Shown: positions 11,857-23,170 of the stretch, one piece after another | Layout of the letters: each line of letters starts with the position of its first letter | Numbering within the stretch: position 1 is the first letter of the stretch | NCBI GenBank assembly: GCA_000711775.1 | Contig: ARYC01000676.1 | Span: 1 to 64,000 of the forward strand | Source of the DNA: Oxytricha trifallax | Lineage: Eukaryota > Ciliophora > Spirotrichea > Sporadotrichida > Oxytrichidae | Direction: 5' to 3' | Length of the DNA: 64,000 nucleotides | The notes under the pieces: generated by a model | Told to the model about the DNA's origin: nothing | Seen by the model: the letters and a program-made list of their open reading frames with translations, nothing else | Databases searched by the model: none | Program-made: the position numbers and the translations under genes

Positions 11857-12480
11857 CCTGCAGGCTCAGATGCTTCAGGGCATCGACCAAAGAGCATGCG
11901 AACGCGCCGGTGAGCCACCGCATGTCCAATTGTGAGAGCTGCACAGCCAGGGCTTGCGCATTGCGCCGCTGCTGCTTCCTATAGCTTATTAAGGGAGGTA
12001 TCTTACTTCGTAGATAAAGGCAAGAGCATGGGAATGAGGTCGCGGCACTTGATGAACCTGAATGCTTTTTCCACTAGAGCCATGTCGTACTAGTTGGGGC
12101 CCAGGAAGAGTATGGGTACGTTTAGCTTCTACAGGACGCTATTGGTGTATCTGCTACTGTGGTAGGATTCATTGTCCATTAACAAGAGGGAGGAAGATCC
12201 AGTTTGTAGTAGATTGGGTGCCAGTCACAAGATAAAGATGGCCCTCTTCGATTTCGTTTATTCAGTGGTTTCGATTTTGTCTGCATGAGGAGAGATATCT
12301 CCTGGCGTATTCCTCTGGTTCTAAAAGCTTTTCTCTAAATCATTAGGCTGGAAAGAATGGTATGTAAGATGCAAAGTTGGTAACCCTGCTATCATAGTCC
12401 TAACTATAACATCCTTGATATTCTCCCAGAGAGTCATAAAATCTCATTTATTGCTTCTTTTACTGAATTGAATGGAGTGT
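11849..12480 (-). pseudogene. X1 DDE transposase, C-terminal half
   Basis: The frame contains LLLMDNESYHSSRYTN (catalytic Asp) and VPILFLGPNQYDMALVEKAF, then FRFIKCRDL, with the Glu. This is the DDE_3/IS630-Tc1 pattern with an aromatic LGPxxYD in place of the common PPYSPD. A 28-nt intron (11979-12006) separates the core from the C-terminal exon, which ends at TGA 11849-11851. Upstream the frame reads RNTPGDISPHADKIETTEQT and then meets a TGA near 12217. The N-terminal boundary is uncertain and the first catalytic Asp was not located. Similarity to X2 is high from the C terminus to about 12335 and then vanishes. Confidence 0.65.
11979..12006 (-). other. 28-nt intron in the X1 transposase
   Basis: On the minus strand the segment starts GTAAGA and ends CTATAG. 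The same place in X2 has a 29-nt GTAAGT...CTATAG segment (58075-58103). Removing either joins ...STK in frame to the conserved tail. The one-base length difference between otherwise similar copies argues that it is non-coding. Confidence 0.65.
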
Positions 12481-12561
12481 AGAAGTAGTTTTAGATGAGA
12501 GCTGGAATTGACACCTTACCACTTTAAGTGTGGCTAACAAGTCTTGAGGCAATTGTTTAAA

Positions 12562-14657
12562 TCAGGAAATTGACAAAAAGACTGGGTAATATGTCAATGG
12601 AGTAGCAATATTAGAGAGATAACCATTCTCTTAGACAGTAGTAAGTTTATCTAAGATAGCTGAGAGATCGTCATTGACTGATACGTCATTCTTGTAAAAT
12701 CCAACAAGGTTGGTGTAAATGTAGAGATCATTTATATTTTGTGGAACTTCTGAGAGAACATCAAAATCACTTGATGTTTAAGCGAAGCTTCCATCAACTA
12801 ATCTTCCCATTAACCACACCAAGTTCTTTTAGAAAGCACCGTTCTTATCTGAAGTGCTGTATTCAATGTAATCAGTAGCCTGGTTAAGGGTCTTTAGTAC
12901 AAGTTAGGTCAAAGTCATTGAACCTTGGGATCATGGAGTAAGTCTCAGATATAAAATCATATTCAATCCCAGAATCCAGAGGTGCATTATCAAGCATGTC
13001 GAACTAATTGTCGCTAAAGCTACTTAATGTGTTATTGTGTTGCTCATTCTAAATTATACTGGTATTGTCACCTATCACGAAACTTCCCTAACTTGATGTT
13101 TCTTGTTACTGTTATTGTTACGCACTTGACGATGAAGGAATCTGTGAACTTACATTACACTATACAGTTATTAGTGTTATAACTATTGTTAGAACTTTTG
13201 TGCTGAAAACGCATTACTTAGCTACTATTATTACTGTTGCTGCCGTAGTTGCGAGAAATTGCTAGTATTTTGATCATTACTTAGACTATTTTAGTTCTTT
13301 GATTGTTGTTGCACTTATTGCTGTTGTTAATTCTGATTATTAAGCGAGTATAATCAAAATGAGGAGATCGTTATAAAGAAATCAAAAATGCAATCAAATA
13401 AGATTATGTTCTAATCAAATTTTACTAATGTTTTTTCAACTGTAGCTATTTCGAATTAATTTCATTTGTTACTAATCACTCAACTAATTAACTAATTAAA
13501 CATGTATTATTCTGATAATTAAATTTTATAAACTTTTCCAAATCATTTCTATTTTAGGGCATCTTAGTAGTTGTAGCTGTAGCAGTCTTCGAGTTTCTTA
13601 ATCAAAATTTCTTCGATATCTTCAAGGTATCTTCAGGGTATCTTCATGATATTTTCCTCAAAAATCAAAAAATGAAAATTAATGGAGTTTAACAATAATA
13701 ACAATAACAATAACAATAGCAACAACAGTAATAACAATAATTAAGTCAAAATTAGCAATAATTAAAGACCAGGGATTTTTACCAAAAAATCAAATTTTTC
13801 ATAAATTTCAAGTTTAAAGTCTCAATGTTAAGGATGATAATTTAAGTGATGATGAAAATGAAGAATAAAATCAAAGATTTTAAGAATTTTTAAATTCTCA
13901 GGTATTTAAAAGTGCTCTTTAATTATAGCTATTTTTGATTTAATTATTGTTATTACTGTTGTTGCTATTGTTATTGTTATTGTTATTATTGTTAAACTCC
14001 ATTAATTTTCATTTTTTGATTTTTGAGGAAAATATCATGAAGATACCCTGAAGATACCTTGAAGATATCGAAGAAATTTTGATTAAGAAACTCGAAGACT
14101 GCTACAGCTACAACTACTAAGATGCCCTAAAATAGAAATGATTTGGAAAAGTTTATAAAATTTAATTATCAGAATAATACATGTTTAATTAGTTAATTAG
14201 TTGAGTGATTAGTAACAAATGAAATTAATTCGAAATAGCTACAGTTAAAAAAACATAAGTAAAATTTGATTATATCATAATCTTAATTCATTGCATTTTT
14301 GATTTCTTTATAACGATCTCCTCATTTTGATTATACTCGCTTAATATATTATTTGAGGTTAGGTCGGTAAATGTATGTTGGCTACCCACCGCTGTTGTTT
14401 TTTGCGAATTGTTATTTCATTGATTAATTAAAGTTGCTACTCTGGTTCTAATAAATATTCTAGGAATTACCGCTAATGCCATTATTGTGAAATTGCTAAT
14501 TGAGCTGCCACTGTTATTATTATTTCATATTGTTCCCACCACTTGTCATCTCATTATTACTAGCTTAGAATTAGTGGCTTTTATTGGAATTGATGGACTG
14601 ATAAGTGTTGTAATATTATAACTAGGGGCGGTCTCCAGTTCTTTAATCACCTATCAT
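12562..14657 (-). pseudogene. X1 Gln/Asn-rich cargo ORF, split by a foldback element
   Basis: From ATG at 14655-14657 (MIGDQRTGDRPQLQYYNTYQ) the frame is rich in Gln and Asn for about 170 codons, resembling prion-like low-complexity tails. The 13340-14344 foldback element interrupts it. After one base shift near 13080 it becomes an ordinary acidic domain (PLDSGIEYDFISETYSMIPR, later VWLMGRLVDGSF and NDLYIYTNLVGFYKND), ending at TGA 12562-12564. Many Gln codons are TAA/TAG. It occupies the place where X2 carries a different ORF. It may be the N-terminal part of the same gene as the DDE module. Function unknown. Confidence 0.55.
13340..14344. mobile_element. Foldback element, 1005 bp, inside X1
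   Basis: A near-perfect inverted repeat. The left arm (about 13340-13740) begins TTAAGCGAGTATAATC and the right arm (about 13945-14344) ends with its complement; a unique centre of about 200 bp lies between. Each arm carries a TAACAA-type microsatellite. TA flanks both sides (13338-13339, 14345-14346), the usual Tc1/mariner and MITE target. No coding sequence seen. Confidence 0.8.
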
Positions 14658-14747
14658 TTTTTGTTATTTTATTATTTTATTAATTAACTTTCTTGATTTG
14701 CTTTTATATTTTACAAAAATTGCACTAAATTTTACTCTTGGGGTTTT

Positions 14748-15487
14748 ATCAAGCTCTATATCCATACTAATAAACTATCATCTGAGCAAGGAAGTAGAGT
14801 AAGTGATTGTTAATAAGATTGAGGAAAACAAAACTGATTTACTGCAGACTGGTAATTATTTAAAAGAATTTAAGGATATCCATATTACTCAAATTAACTT
14901 AATGATAGTACCAGTGCTTATATAAGTATCAAGAAAGAAGAATAATAGCAGAGAATCGTAGTGAATTTGTAAAAAAGCTGAGATTTAGTTTGAAAGGATA
15001 AAAAAGTTATTATTTTGAGGAGAAAAATTAAAACTAAAAAGATTAGCTACAGCTTCAGTTTGACCTTTTGAAGAGCTTGCATGAAAATAATATAATAGAT
15101 TTTGAAAGGACGTCAATAGTAATACAACATAGTAGCAACCTTAAAAAGAAGATAATTGCCAATTATTAATAAAGTTAGCCAATAAGATACAAATAACTCT
15201 CAACAAGAGTTATTATCATTCATCAAATACGAAAAACTAATAGCATTTGCATATTAATTACTAACATATATCAGCGAACAAGAATTATTTAAATGAATAC
15301 TAGAATTTTTCATAGGAATAGAGAAACTGATAATCAGAAGCTCAACAATAAAAAGACATTCTACTTGAATGATGCAAAGAATTTAAAAAATGTATTTAAA
15401 ATAAAGAGGACTAATAAAAGAAAAGTAACTAAGTACATTGGATTAAATATTTACTAAATAAAAACGAAAAAATAAGAATTTCAATGA
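14748..15487 (+). pseudogene. Hypothetical coding region, part right of element X1
   Basis: This continues the frame cut by X1: SSSISILINYHLSKEVEQV, then KEFKDIHITQINLMIVPVL, closing at TGA 14962-14964. A one-base shift near 14950 leads into another frame that stays free of TGA to 15485-15487 (VKKLRFSLKGQKSYYF, QLQLQFDLLKSLHENN). A third frame in 15170-15330 also reads well (ELLSFIKYEKLIAFAYQLL). The shifts mean a decayed gene, small introns or internally eliminated sequences. Family not recognised. Confidence 0.45.
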
Positions 15488-15654
15488 TAAAAATAATTAA
15501 ACAATCCTTGAATATGCAATATAATAAAAATAGCTTTATATTAGACCATTGTTGATATAAACATTTATTTTTTTGGTGAATATACATTAAGTATTAATTT
15601 AAAGCAACAAAATCATGATTAAAGAATAATTATAGAATATTGTAAATCCTTCAA

Positions 15655-15865
15655 AAAATGATGTTTTTATCCCGAACCCAGTATCCTTGGTCTTGACTTC
15701 TTGTTCCCATATCTCCTCGTCTAGATAGCCATTAGTGTTACAAATTGACTCAGCTAGGTTCTAGAAGCTCATCTTCAAGATGAGTATCATTAAAGTTTCC
15801 GAAGATTGCTCATTACAGACTTCCAAGTCAGCCTTTGACAAAGGATGTGGTTATTTAAGGGATTC
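15655..15865 (-). pseudogene. Coding fragment with a DTGxGI motif
   Basis: On the minus strand the frame reads ESLKQPHPLSKADLEVCN, then MSFQNLAESICNTNGYL and EVKTKDTGFGIKTSFF. The DTGFGI sequence is like the G1 box of histidine-kinase-type ATPase domains, and the preceding segment has an Asn placed roughly like the N box, though the spacing is shorter than usual. Beyond about 15650 the sequence becomes plain AT-rich DNA. It could be one macronucleus-destined segment of a scrambled gene, or a relic. The kinase reading is tentative. Confidence 0.35.
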
Positions 15866-17210
15866 TCATAAGATTGGTAGTCGCATGAAACATGGTCAAA
15901 GAGTGGTATCTTTTTTAATTTTTATATACAACGAACATGTTTAAGTAATTTTTCATGGTGTTGGAAAATATTTTATGCGATTTTTTCATCTATCAGTACC
16001 TCTAAAAACCACAAGTAAATCATATACAATACAAACATCATTATGACCATAGTCTTACATATCTGTATTATATTATAGTTATATTGATTATTTGGATTTA
16101 TGATTAGAAAAATAAAAATTTCTATAGTTAAAATGAATACTCCTTAAGACTTCTTACTAGGCCAACTCATCTCCTATTATTCCTTAGATAATCTTATTCC
16201 ACAGAAAAAAGCTTTTTAAGCTTCTCTAAAAATCCTGATGACTTAATGCAATAGATGAACACTTAAAGGCACCCCTTACTTTTTGTATTATTTATAGTTT
16301 TAATAATTTTTTAATTTGATTTAATTTCATTGTTTTTAGCATTTTTAATTTCTTGTTTCCTTTCTTAATTTTATTATTATAAGTTATATTATAGCATTCA
16401 ATTTTTTTGGTTCCTTTTACTCTCAATATTGTTTTAATATTATTAGTTTTATTATCAAATGTTTTTATTTTAATATTCCTGTTTTTAATTTTTATTTTCT
16501 AATTTTACTTATATATGCCATGCAAGTTCTGTTTTTCTTAAATATTTATATTAAATTTCTTTAATTTTAAGTTGAATCTTATATTATCTATATATTTTGT
16601 ATTTTCTATATAATTTTATGCTAATTATTTAATTTTCTAATCAAATATTTATTATTGTAATGAAAAATGCTTTCTTTATTACTTTTTCTTATATTTTTCA
16701 TTCTTCTTCGTATTTTGAACCATAAATATTAGTGTAATCTTTACTTAAGTTTATTAGCTTTTAATTATGTCTTCTTTCCAGTCATCTTCTGCTCTTATCT
16801 GGTGCAGCCCCTATATAATATAAATTTTAAATATATATTTATAACTTACATTTATTAATATCTCATGCCCTGTAATTTAATTTGAATTTAAGATTTAAAA
16901 TTAATTCATTTATATTTATATTTATAATTTCAACAAAATAAACTATTGTTTAGTAAGTTGAAGATTCTAAAATATATTATCGTTTATATTAATAATATTG
17001 ATGCGAAAGTAACTGAATAAATTCTTATGTTACAAAAACCGTGTTTTTAATAATTCATTCTAAGTTTATACATAGTAATGTTATAAAGAAAGTAATATAT
17101 TTATTGGTGAATTGTTCTAAATTTAACTTTAAATTCTTATCATAAAAATACAATTAAGTTTAGTTTTATTTCATTTTAATTGAAGATATTTAACTTATTT
17201 TTAGTGATTA
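15866..17210. other. AT-rich stretch, nothing recognised
   Basis: Mostly T- and A-runs. No frame convinces me. A slightly more complex patch at 16140-16270 remains unassigned. Confidence 0.4.
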
Positions 17211-18768
17211 ATGAGTGAATAAAAACATTCTAATAAAGAAACTGCCAGCATCACTGTAGCCGTTAGTAATTAAGTTGAAAATAAGCAAAGTAAGAGCAAT
17301 CAAAATTAAACTCTGGCTGAGTTTATAATTTCACATTTGAAAGCATATATTATCATATTGTTACTTTATATCAGATGATAGAGAAACGAAAATAAGGATC
17401 CATTTAATTAATCTGAATTTCAATTCGAAACATTTTTTTTGAGGTGACCTATTAATATTTGATTAAAAACTCAGTATATTCTGCCATTTTCATTTGGCTA
17501 CCAGTATGTTTTGCAATTCTTGAATATCAAAATAAAGTGTCCTCGATAGAATTACTTTATATGCTATTGTGTTATAAAGAGATGATTTCTAAAGCTAGGG
17601 AATAAATAGATTTTTTAAGTGAATATTTCAGATGTGCTTAATTCACATAATTGACATTAGTTTGATTACCAACTTTGTATAATTTATTATTATTTATTCA
17701 TTATATAATTCAAATTTTAACATATTTCATTAAATATTAGGCTTTCTTAAATTATATTTCAGTAGATGGGAATTAGAATCATAAAAATCCCAAGACTTAT
17801 ACCACTTTTATTAATCAATTATATTAGCAAGCCATTCTTCCTGTTCCATCATTACCTCTACCAGACTATGACATTTAAGGAAGCTGTCAATTCTATTAAA
17901 GTAAGGACCTTTATAAATAAAACATAAATTATAATAATATTTTTTTGGTGCACAGCCTAAGTTTTATCATTTGTTCTTAATAACAATTTATGATAAAACT
18001 ACTTAAATTTCATTATAGATTTAAAACTCCTTTACTAACGGTGTTTTTACTTGCATAATTATTTCATCATATTAGAAGATGTTTAGGAGAAAAACTTTTG
18101 AAGCATTCATTCTAATAAAATTAGATGGCATTATTATTATTATTTAAATAATATTTATTAGCATTGGAGATTCCAGGATAACGAGGGAGTCTTTTAAATA
18201 TTTGCAAAAGACTAGATCAATATGCAGAGATACTGCCTAATATTCAATTTAGAGATGGGATATATCAAGATTTTGAAATAGGGAGATTAGAAGTAGTGAT
18301 TAAGAAAGAAGAAGTAGAAAGAATCGCCATAAAGAAAAGTGAGGCCTTATGTTAATGAGCAGATCAAGAGATAGAAACTTAGATGATGAATCAAACTTTA
18401 AACATTGACATGTGTGACGACCTAGTTTTGAAGAGCGGTGCGCAACTCGAGGTAGAAAGAGAGAACATCATCAACGAAGGCGAATACAGCTATGCTGGAG
18501 GGTAGATAGCGGATGTGGAATGGTACTTATCCAACGATGGAACAAGAATCTCACAAAGAACTCAATATGGAAAAGGGGAAGAGAGGACCAAGAGAGAGAG
18601 CAAGTGATGATTGAAGAGAAGACCAACATTCCTCAAGATTAAGTGAACATATAGACTCGTGAAGTGGAGACGTTTACTAAGAGGAAGGAGAAAGACCCGG
18701 AAGATAAGGAAAATTAAAATAGAGTAAACTAATTGGACGGAGAAGAGAAGTAGAAGTGGGAGTAATGA
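17211..18768 (+). CDS. Hypothetical multi-exon gene
   Basis: A possible first exon starts at ATG 17211 (MSEQKHSNKETASITVAVSN) and stays open to about 17310. A second begins after TTTCAG at 17763 and reads ILPVPSLPLPDYDIQGSCQF up to a GTAAGG donor at 17901. The next acceptor, TTATTAG at 18161, continues in frame as LEIPGQRGSLLNICKRLDQY. Near 18357 a TGA interrupts; afterwards MCDDLVLKSGAQLEVEREN and GGQIADVEWYLSNDGTR follow. A one-base shift near 18590 leads to the charged tail ending KQKWEQ at TGA 18766-18768. The 261-bp gap may be an intron or an eliminated sequence. Exon 1 linkage is uncertain. No family recognised. Confidence 0.5.
17901..18161 (+). other. Intron or internally eliminated sequence, 261 nt
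   Basis: GTAAGG at the left, TTATTAG at the right, AT-rich inside, and the flanking coding frames join without a shift. Confidence 0.5.
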
Positions 18769-21600
18769 ATTACAGGATTTCAAGAATTTGAATTTATCTA
18801 AGTATAATTATTATTTTATTCTACTTACCTTTGTGATTTACTAACACTAATTAACTAATATTTATTATATTTAAGGTTATTTTATAGAAAAAGAATAAAG
18901 GTATTTAAATAAATATAAATTTTCTAATAATAAAATGAATATTTTAATAATTCCTCTATCAATCAGTTAAAATAGTATAAGAATCTTGAATATAGAAATA
19001 CTTAAATACAAAGAAAAATATATTTGCTTGAAATATTTTGAAAATTATTTATTAGGAATATGTCTGATATATAATAGAATTATAAATTATCGTTGAATTA
19101 ATTATAAATTTAAATTTATTTTTGCTGCTTGAGCCAATTAGATATATTAATATTTTTATTTTATAACTCTAAATTTATTTATTTATATCAGGAAATTAAA
19201 ATAAAGTTTGTTTTTAATCAAAATGAAGTTTAATTTATTCCTCATTTTAAATATGAGTAATTTTAAAATGATTTACTAATAAAAGTATTAAATCTTAAAT
19301 TATAAAAAATTTCAATGTATAAAATAAATTATTTCACTTATATATAAAACAATGAATAAATTAACTTTCATTTTAACAAAAAAGTAATTAGATAAATATA
19401 AATAATTTTACATAAAAACAATTAAAAATATAATTATAAATTATTAATATAATAAAAATGGGCGCAAGTAGTAAAAATATAATATTTATCACTTGCGCCC
19501 ATTTTATATATAATTAAATAAAAATCAAACAAATTTATTAAAAATAAATATAATAATGTTTAGAGAATTAATTATTTATAATATGAATGTATTTTAAGAA
19601 TTAATGTATTCCCAATTTTGTATTTATTTTGACTGAATATACATTTTTATAGTAAAGCTTTGTTAATATTTAATCACTTACTAATTTATGAATATCTATT
19701 ATTTATTAATATATAATGCTCAACAATTATCTTGATGATTTTTACTGCCATATTATTGAGATATTTATATAAAACATATATAAAAATCATAGTTTTAATA
19801 ATTATTTATTTTACTATATCTTATTCTAATCTTAATTTCATTAATTTACTATTTAATCCTTATTTAGCCTTATCTATCTACCAATATCACTTTACTTATT
19901 TTATTACTTTAAATATAATTTTTTTTCCTCAAATCATTCTCGATTTATTGCACTTGATCTTTTATCGCATAATGATTTTATTTTTAAAGACATGCCATAA
20001 ATGGGAATTTATAGCTTTACTAGCATTGTAATTTGTGTCATTTATTTACCTTAAATATCTCCAAATGATTGTTAAATTTAATTTACTGTTTTCATTTTAA
20101 ATAAAAATATCATCATTAAAATTCACTAAATTTTAATGCTATAAAATCCCAAAATTAACACATATTTTATTGAATCGTTTATAAAAAGTATTTAGGAACA
20201 TATTAATACCTCTAAATAGTTCTTACAGACATACACTCTCTTAACTCTTTCAATTCTAAAAAAGAACAATTTAGCAGTAAATAATTCAACAAAAAGGAAA
20301 GCAAGGCATCTATTTATCTCACCAAAAATATTATAATGATAATTAAATTTAATTAAACAAAATAAATTATGACCTTTAATTTACCATAATATGTTAAGTA
20401 CATCCAATAATTTTATTAAATCCATAATACCACTATGAATAAAGATATTTGGATGTTAGAACTTGTGTAAAAATCATGGAATTGAAAGAAATATGAATAA
20501 AGATATTGCTTAACTCAGTAATAATAAATTATATCATTCAAGCAAATTGAATTTCATGAGATACTCACATAACTCATTCAGTAACCCCTATCAAAAGCTA
20601 AATAATTATAATATATATTCAAGAACACATATATCTCTAAAATAATGATAAAATTGTATCATACATTTAACTAGGAAATCATTATTAGCAGCTTGTCAAA
20701 AGTTAATCAACATAAAATACAGAAATAAAGCGAGACTTGCCCGTGAAAGAAATAATTCTAATTATGAAATTAATAGTAAACATTAGTAGCCATAAATATC
20801 CAGTTTAATATAATGTTTCTTCGCTATTATTAGTCATCATTTAAAATGTAAAATAAATGTTCGCTCTTTTTATGATGTCAATTATACATACTATGTTAAA
20901 GCAAAAGCATGCTTGAAAACGTACTAAATCAAGATTATAATATTTATAATAAAAAGGATTATTTAATCTTGCAGCTTTATTAGGAATAAATGCTTCAAAA
21001 TTGCTGATTCATTTATTCAATCAAATTAAATGTATAATTTCAAAAATAATTAAGTAATTGATGCAAGAATGGGGGGAGGACAAACATGAATAATAATTAA
21101 CTTAAATTATAAGTTTAGTAATTGAAAAGCATATGATTATAGTTTATCTCGTATCAAAATATAAAATCAAATTCAATAGTACTCAACTTTATATTGATAA
21201 AATATTAATAAGTTATACTTAGAAAATTCAGCTGTTTTCAATATTTTTGAATATTTTAAATGTGATTGCAAAAGACACTGAATGGAAATTAATAGCTTAC
21301 AACATAGTAGAACTATTAAAGTTCAATTAAAATGACTAGATTCAACTAAGAATGTTGCTTCTCACCCCATATTAATAATGAACTATTATGTTAACAAGCA
21401 AAAAAGAATTAAGCAAATTTTCGATCAATAAATTAAGTGAGGATAAAATGTAATGAACTTTGGGGTGTTGCTATAAGCATTGTTAGTCACTACTATTATC
21501 ACATTATCAGCAATTAACAAACGATTTACTATTTAAAGATCAGTTTAGAATAAAGAAATGGCAAGAAAAAATGAAAAATGCAGTTACTTAATATCGATAA
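18769..21600. other. AT-rich stretch with one GC-rich hairpin
   Basis: Very AT-rich. The long T-rich frame at 19732-20031 is low-complexity and hydrophobic, typical of chance frames in AT-rich DNA. The 19455-19505 hairpin is the only structured feature seen. Confidence 0.4.
19455..19505. repeat. 15-bp perfect hairpin with GGGCGC core
   Basis: AAAATGGGCGCAAGT at 19455-19469 pairs perfectly with ACTTGCGCCCATTTT at 19491-19505 across a 21-nt AT-only-like loop. The GC content of the stem contrasts sharply with the several kilobases around it. Confidence 0.75.
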
Positions 21601-21620
21601 ATTAGAAAGTTATAAGGATA

Positions 21621-21680
21621 GGGTTGCTGGGCGCAACGCATGAGGGCAGGTAGGGGGTTGCTGGGCGCAACGCATGAGGG
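21621..21680. repeat. Tandem duplication at the left edge of the GC-rich island
   Basis: GGGTTGCTGGGCGCAACG and the next eight bases occur twice, 34 bp apart. Each unit can form a GTTGC/GCAAC hairpin. Confidence 0.85.
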
Positions 21681-22080
21681 GCCAGTCGGCGGGGTTCAAT
21701 CTGTCAGATCCTAGACTCCTCGAGTCGTCTGCACGTTAAGGATTTCCCTGCATGAATGAGCTTCCTGGCTTGAGTTCAGTTTCCTAGGTAATAGGAAGCA
21801 GGATGAAGGTACGCTCTGCCTTCGAAAGTGAGAAGACGCAACCATCGAAGCCAACGATAAGGATTTTTCTCCCACACCGGGTTAGGGTGCTGAAGCTACC
21901 ACAGCGAAAGGACAGGGATTACGTTTCCCAGCAGCGGTGGGACCGGTAAGCGTTTTTCTCCACCTTCTATCACCGAATTGAATCTTGCAAGCGCTGTCTG
22001 GGTTGTAACCAGACATCTTGGTTGGGAGGAGATTAGGTGATAGCGAGATTGGTTTTTTCGGAGTTTTCTACTTTACGACT

Positions 22081-22136
22081 GCCACGTCACAGAAGTTTGC
22101 CACGTCAACTCACTCAAATACGTCTACGTCACGACT
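22081..22136. promoter_or_regulatory. Cluster of ACGTC motifs
   Basis: Four ACGTC sites within about 56 bp; three are ACGTCA, two of these preceded by TTTGCC or CTGCC. They lie at the right edge of the GC-rich island. ACGTCA is the core recognised by many bZIP factors, so a control function is possible but unproven. Confidence 0.35.
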
Positions 22137-22140
22137 AAAA

Positions 22141-23170
22141 TGATGGTTTGATTTTAGTATTAAACAGTGATATGTTAAATTTATTTGATTTTAAATCATT
22201 CATCATTAATATCTATCAACTAATGTCTCTTATACAAACTTGAATTCAACTAAATGACTCTAATTAAAATATAAAAGTTATAATAGTCTTAAGAATAATT
22301 AATATGACTTGTTACCTATGAAATTAAAATATAAAGAATAAGAAAAGTTCAAGAAAAAAAATATATCATATTTACTTCGTTTTATAATTTCTACATTTTT
22401 AAAATAACAATGATTATGAAATGAATTAAAATATATAAGATGTATGATTAAAACAAATTGAATATCCCTTGAATAAGATAAAGCTTTCAAATAAATTAAT
22501 ATAGTAGAATGCTTGCTTTGCTAATTTGACTATCCTTATTTTAAATTTAATAAATTAATGTATAAATATACTAGTGGAGTTTCCTGTTCTCAAATTAGAA
22601 TATGTATAAGGAAAATTTAATAAACTGAATTTTAATATACATATTTCATAAATGTAATTTAAAAGGATAAAAATCTAAATTTAATAATTATGGTTTGATT
22701 GATTTTCTAACTTCTGGTGTTTCAACCAATTTATATTCTCTTGTGCTTCCTGCCGGGAATTATTCAAATAAAAGAGAATCTAAAATTGGGCTATTTTCCG
22801 CTTTATTACTGTTTAAATTAAGGGATCTTATTTAATTATAACAAGTTTTCTCTGTTAGACAGCCTAATATTAGTAAGCCATCATTTATAATGGTTTTATA
22901 AGTGTATTAATATAATTAAATCCAATAATCTGTGTCTTCTCTATACATTCGAATCAAGCCAGGAATCAATGATTAGAAACAAGGAGCAAAATAGTAAATT
23001 TAAATAGCAGCTACCAGAAAAAATATATTGTTCAATTTAGATTGAGCTAGAAAGTTTTGAGATTGGTAAAAAGATAAAAATTCATTGACACTATTATAGA
23101 ATTTTATTATTACATAATAAGGTAAAATTTTTGTAGAGTAAGTAAATTTTTAAAAATAAATATAAAGTTT
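22141..23170. other. AT-rich stretch, nothing recognised
   Basis: Flanks the GC-rich island and the MT-A70-like gene. No frame or repeat of note. Confidence 0.4.

Larger units (their letters stand above)
10828..14747. mobile_element. Element X1, Tc1/mariner-like DNA transposon
   Basis: Bounded by inverted AAAACCCCAAGAG... ends of about 30 bp, with AT on both sides (10826-10827 and 14748-14749). All genes lie on the minus strand. From the right end they are a Gln/Asn-rich ORF, a DDE transposase module with a 28-nt intron, a small overlapping ORF, and a 194-codon ORF near the left end. A 1005-bp foldback element has inserted into the Gln/Asn-rich ORF. Without it X1 is about 2.9 kb, close to its relative X2 at 52797-59696. 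Confidence 0.75.
21615..22140. ncRNA. GC-rich hairpin-rich island, candidate structured RNA or repeat
   Basis: About 525 bp with far higher GC content than its surroundings and no reading frame that convinces in either code. Short stems are visible: GTTGC/GCAAC (twice), GACTC/GAGTC near 21712-21725, TTCCTA/TAGGAA near 21780-21800, and TGTCTGG/CCAGACA near 21997-22017. The last lies inside an outer CTATCACC...GGTGATAG pair (about 21968 and 22035). GGGTTCAATC near 21694 resembles a pol III B box. It could be a non-coding RNA gene, a SINE-like repeat or an element's control region. The strand is not certain. Confidence 0.4.

Noticed and set aside
19732-20031. 99-codon plus-strand frame, hydrophobic
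   Set aside because: Low-complexity Ile/Leu/Phe/Tyr sequence in very AT-rich DNA, with no motif and no ciliate-code extension of quality. It reads like a chance frame.
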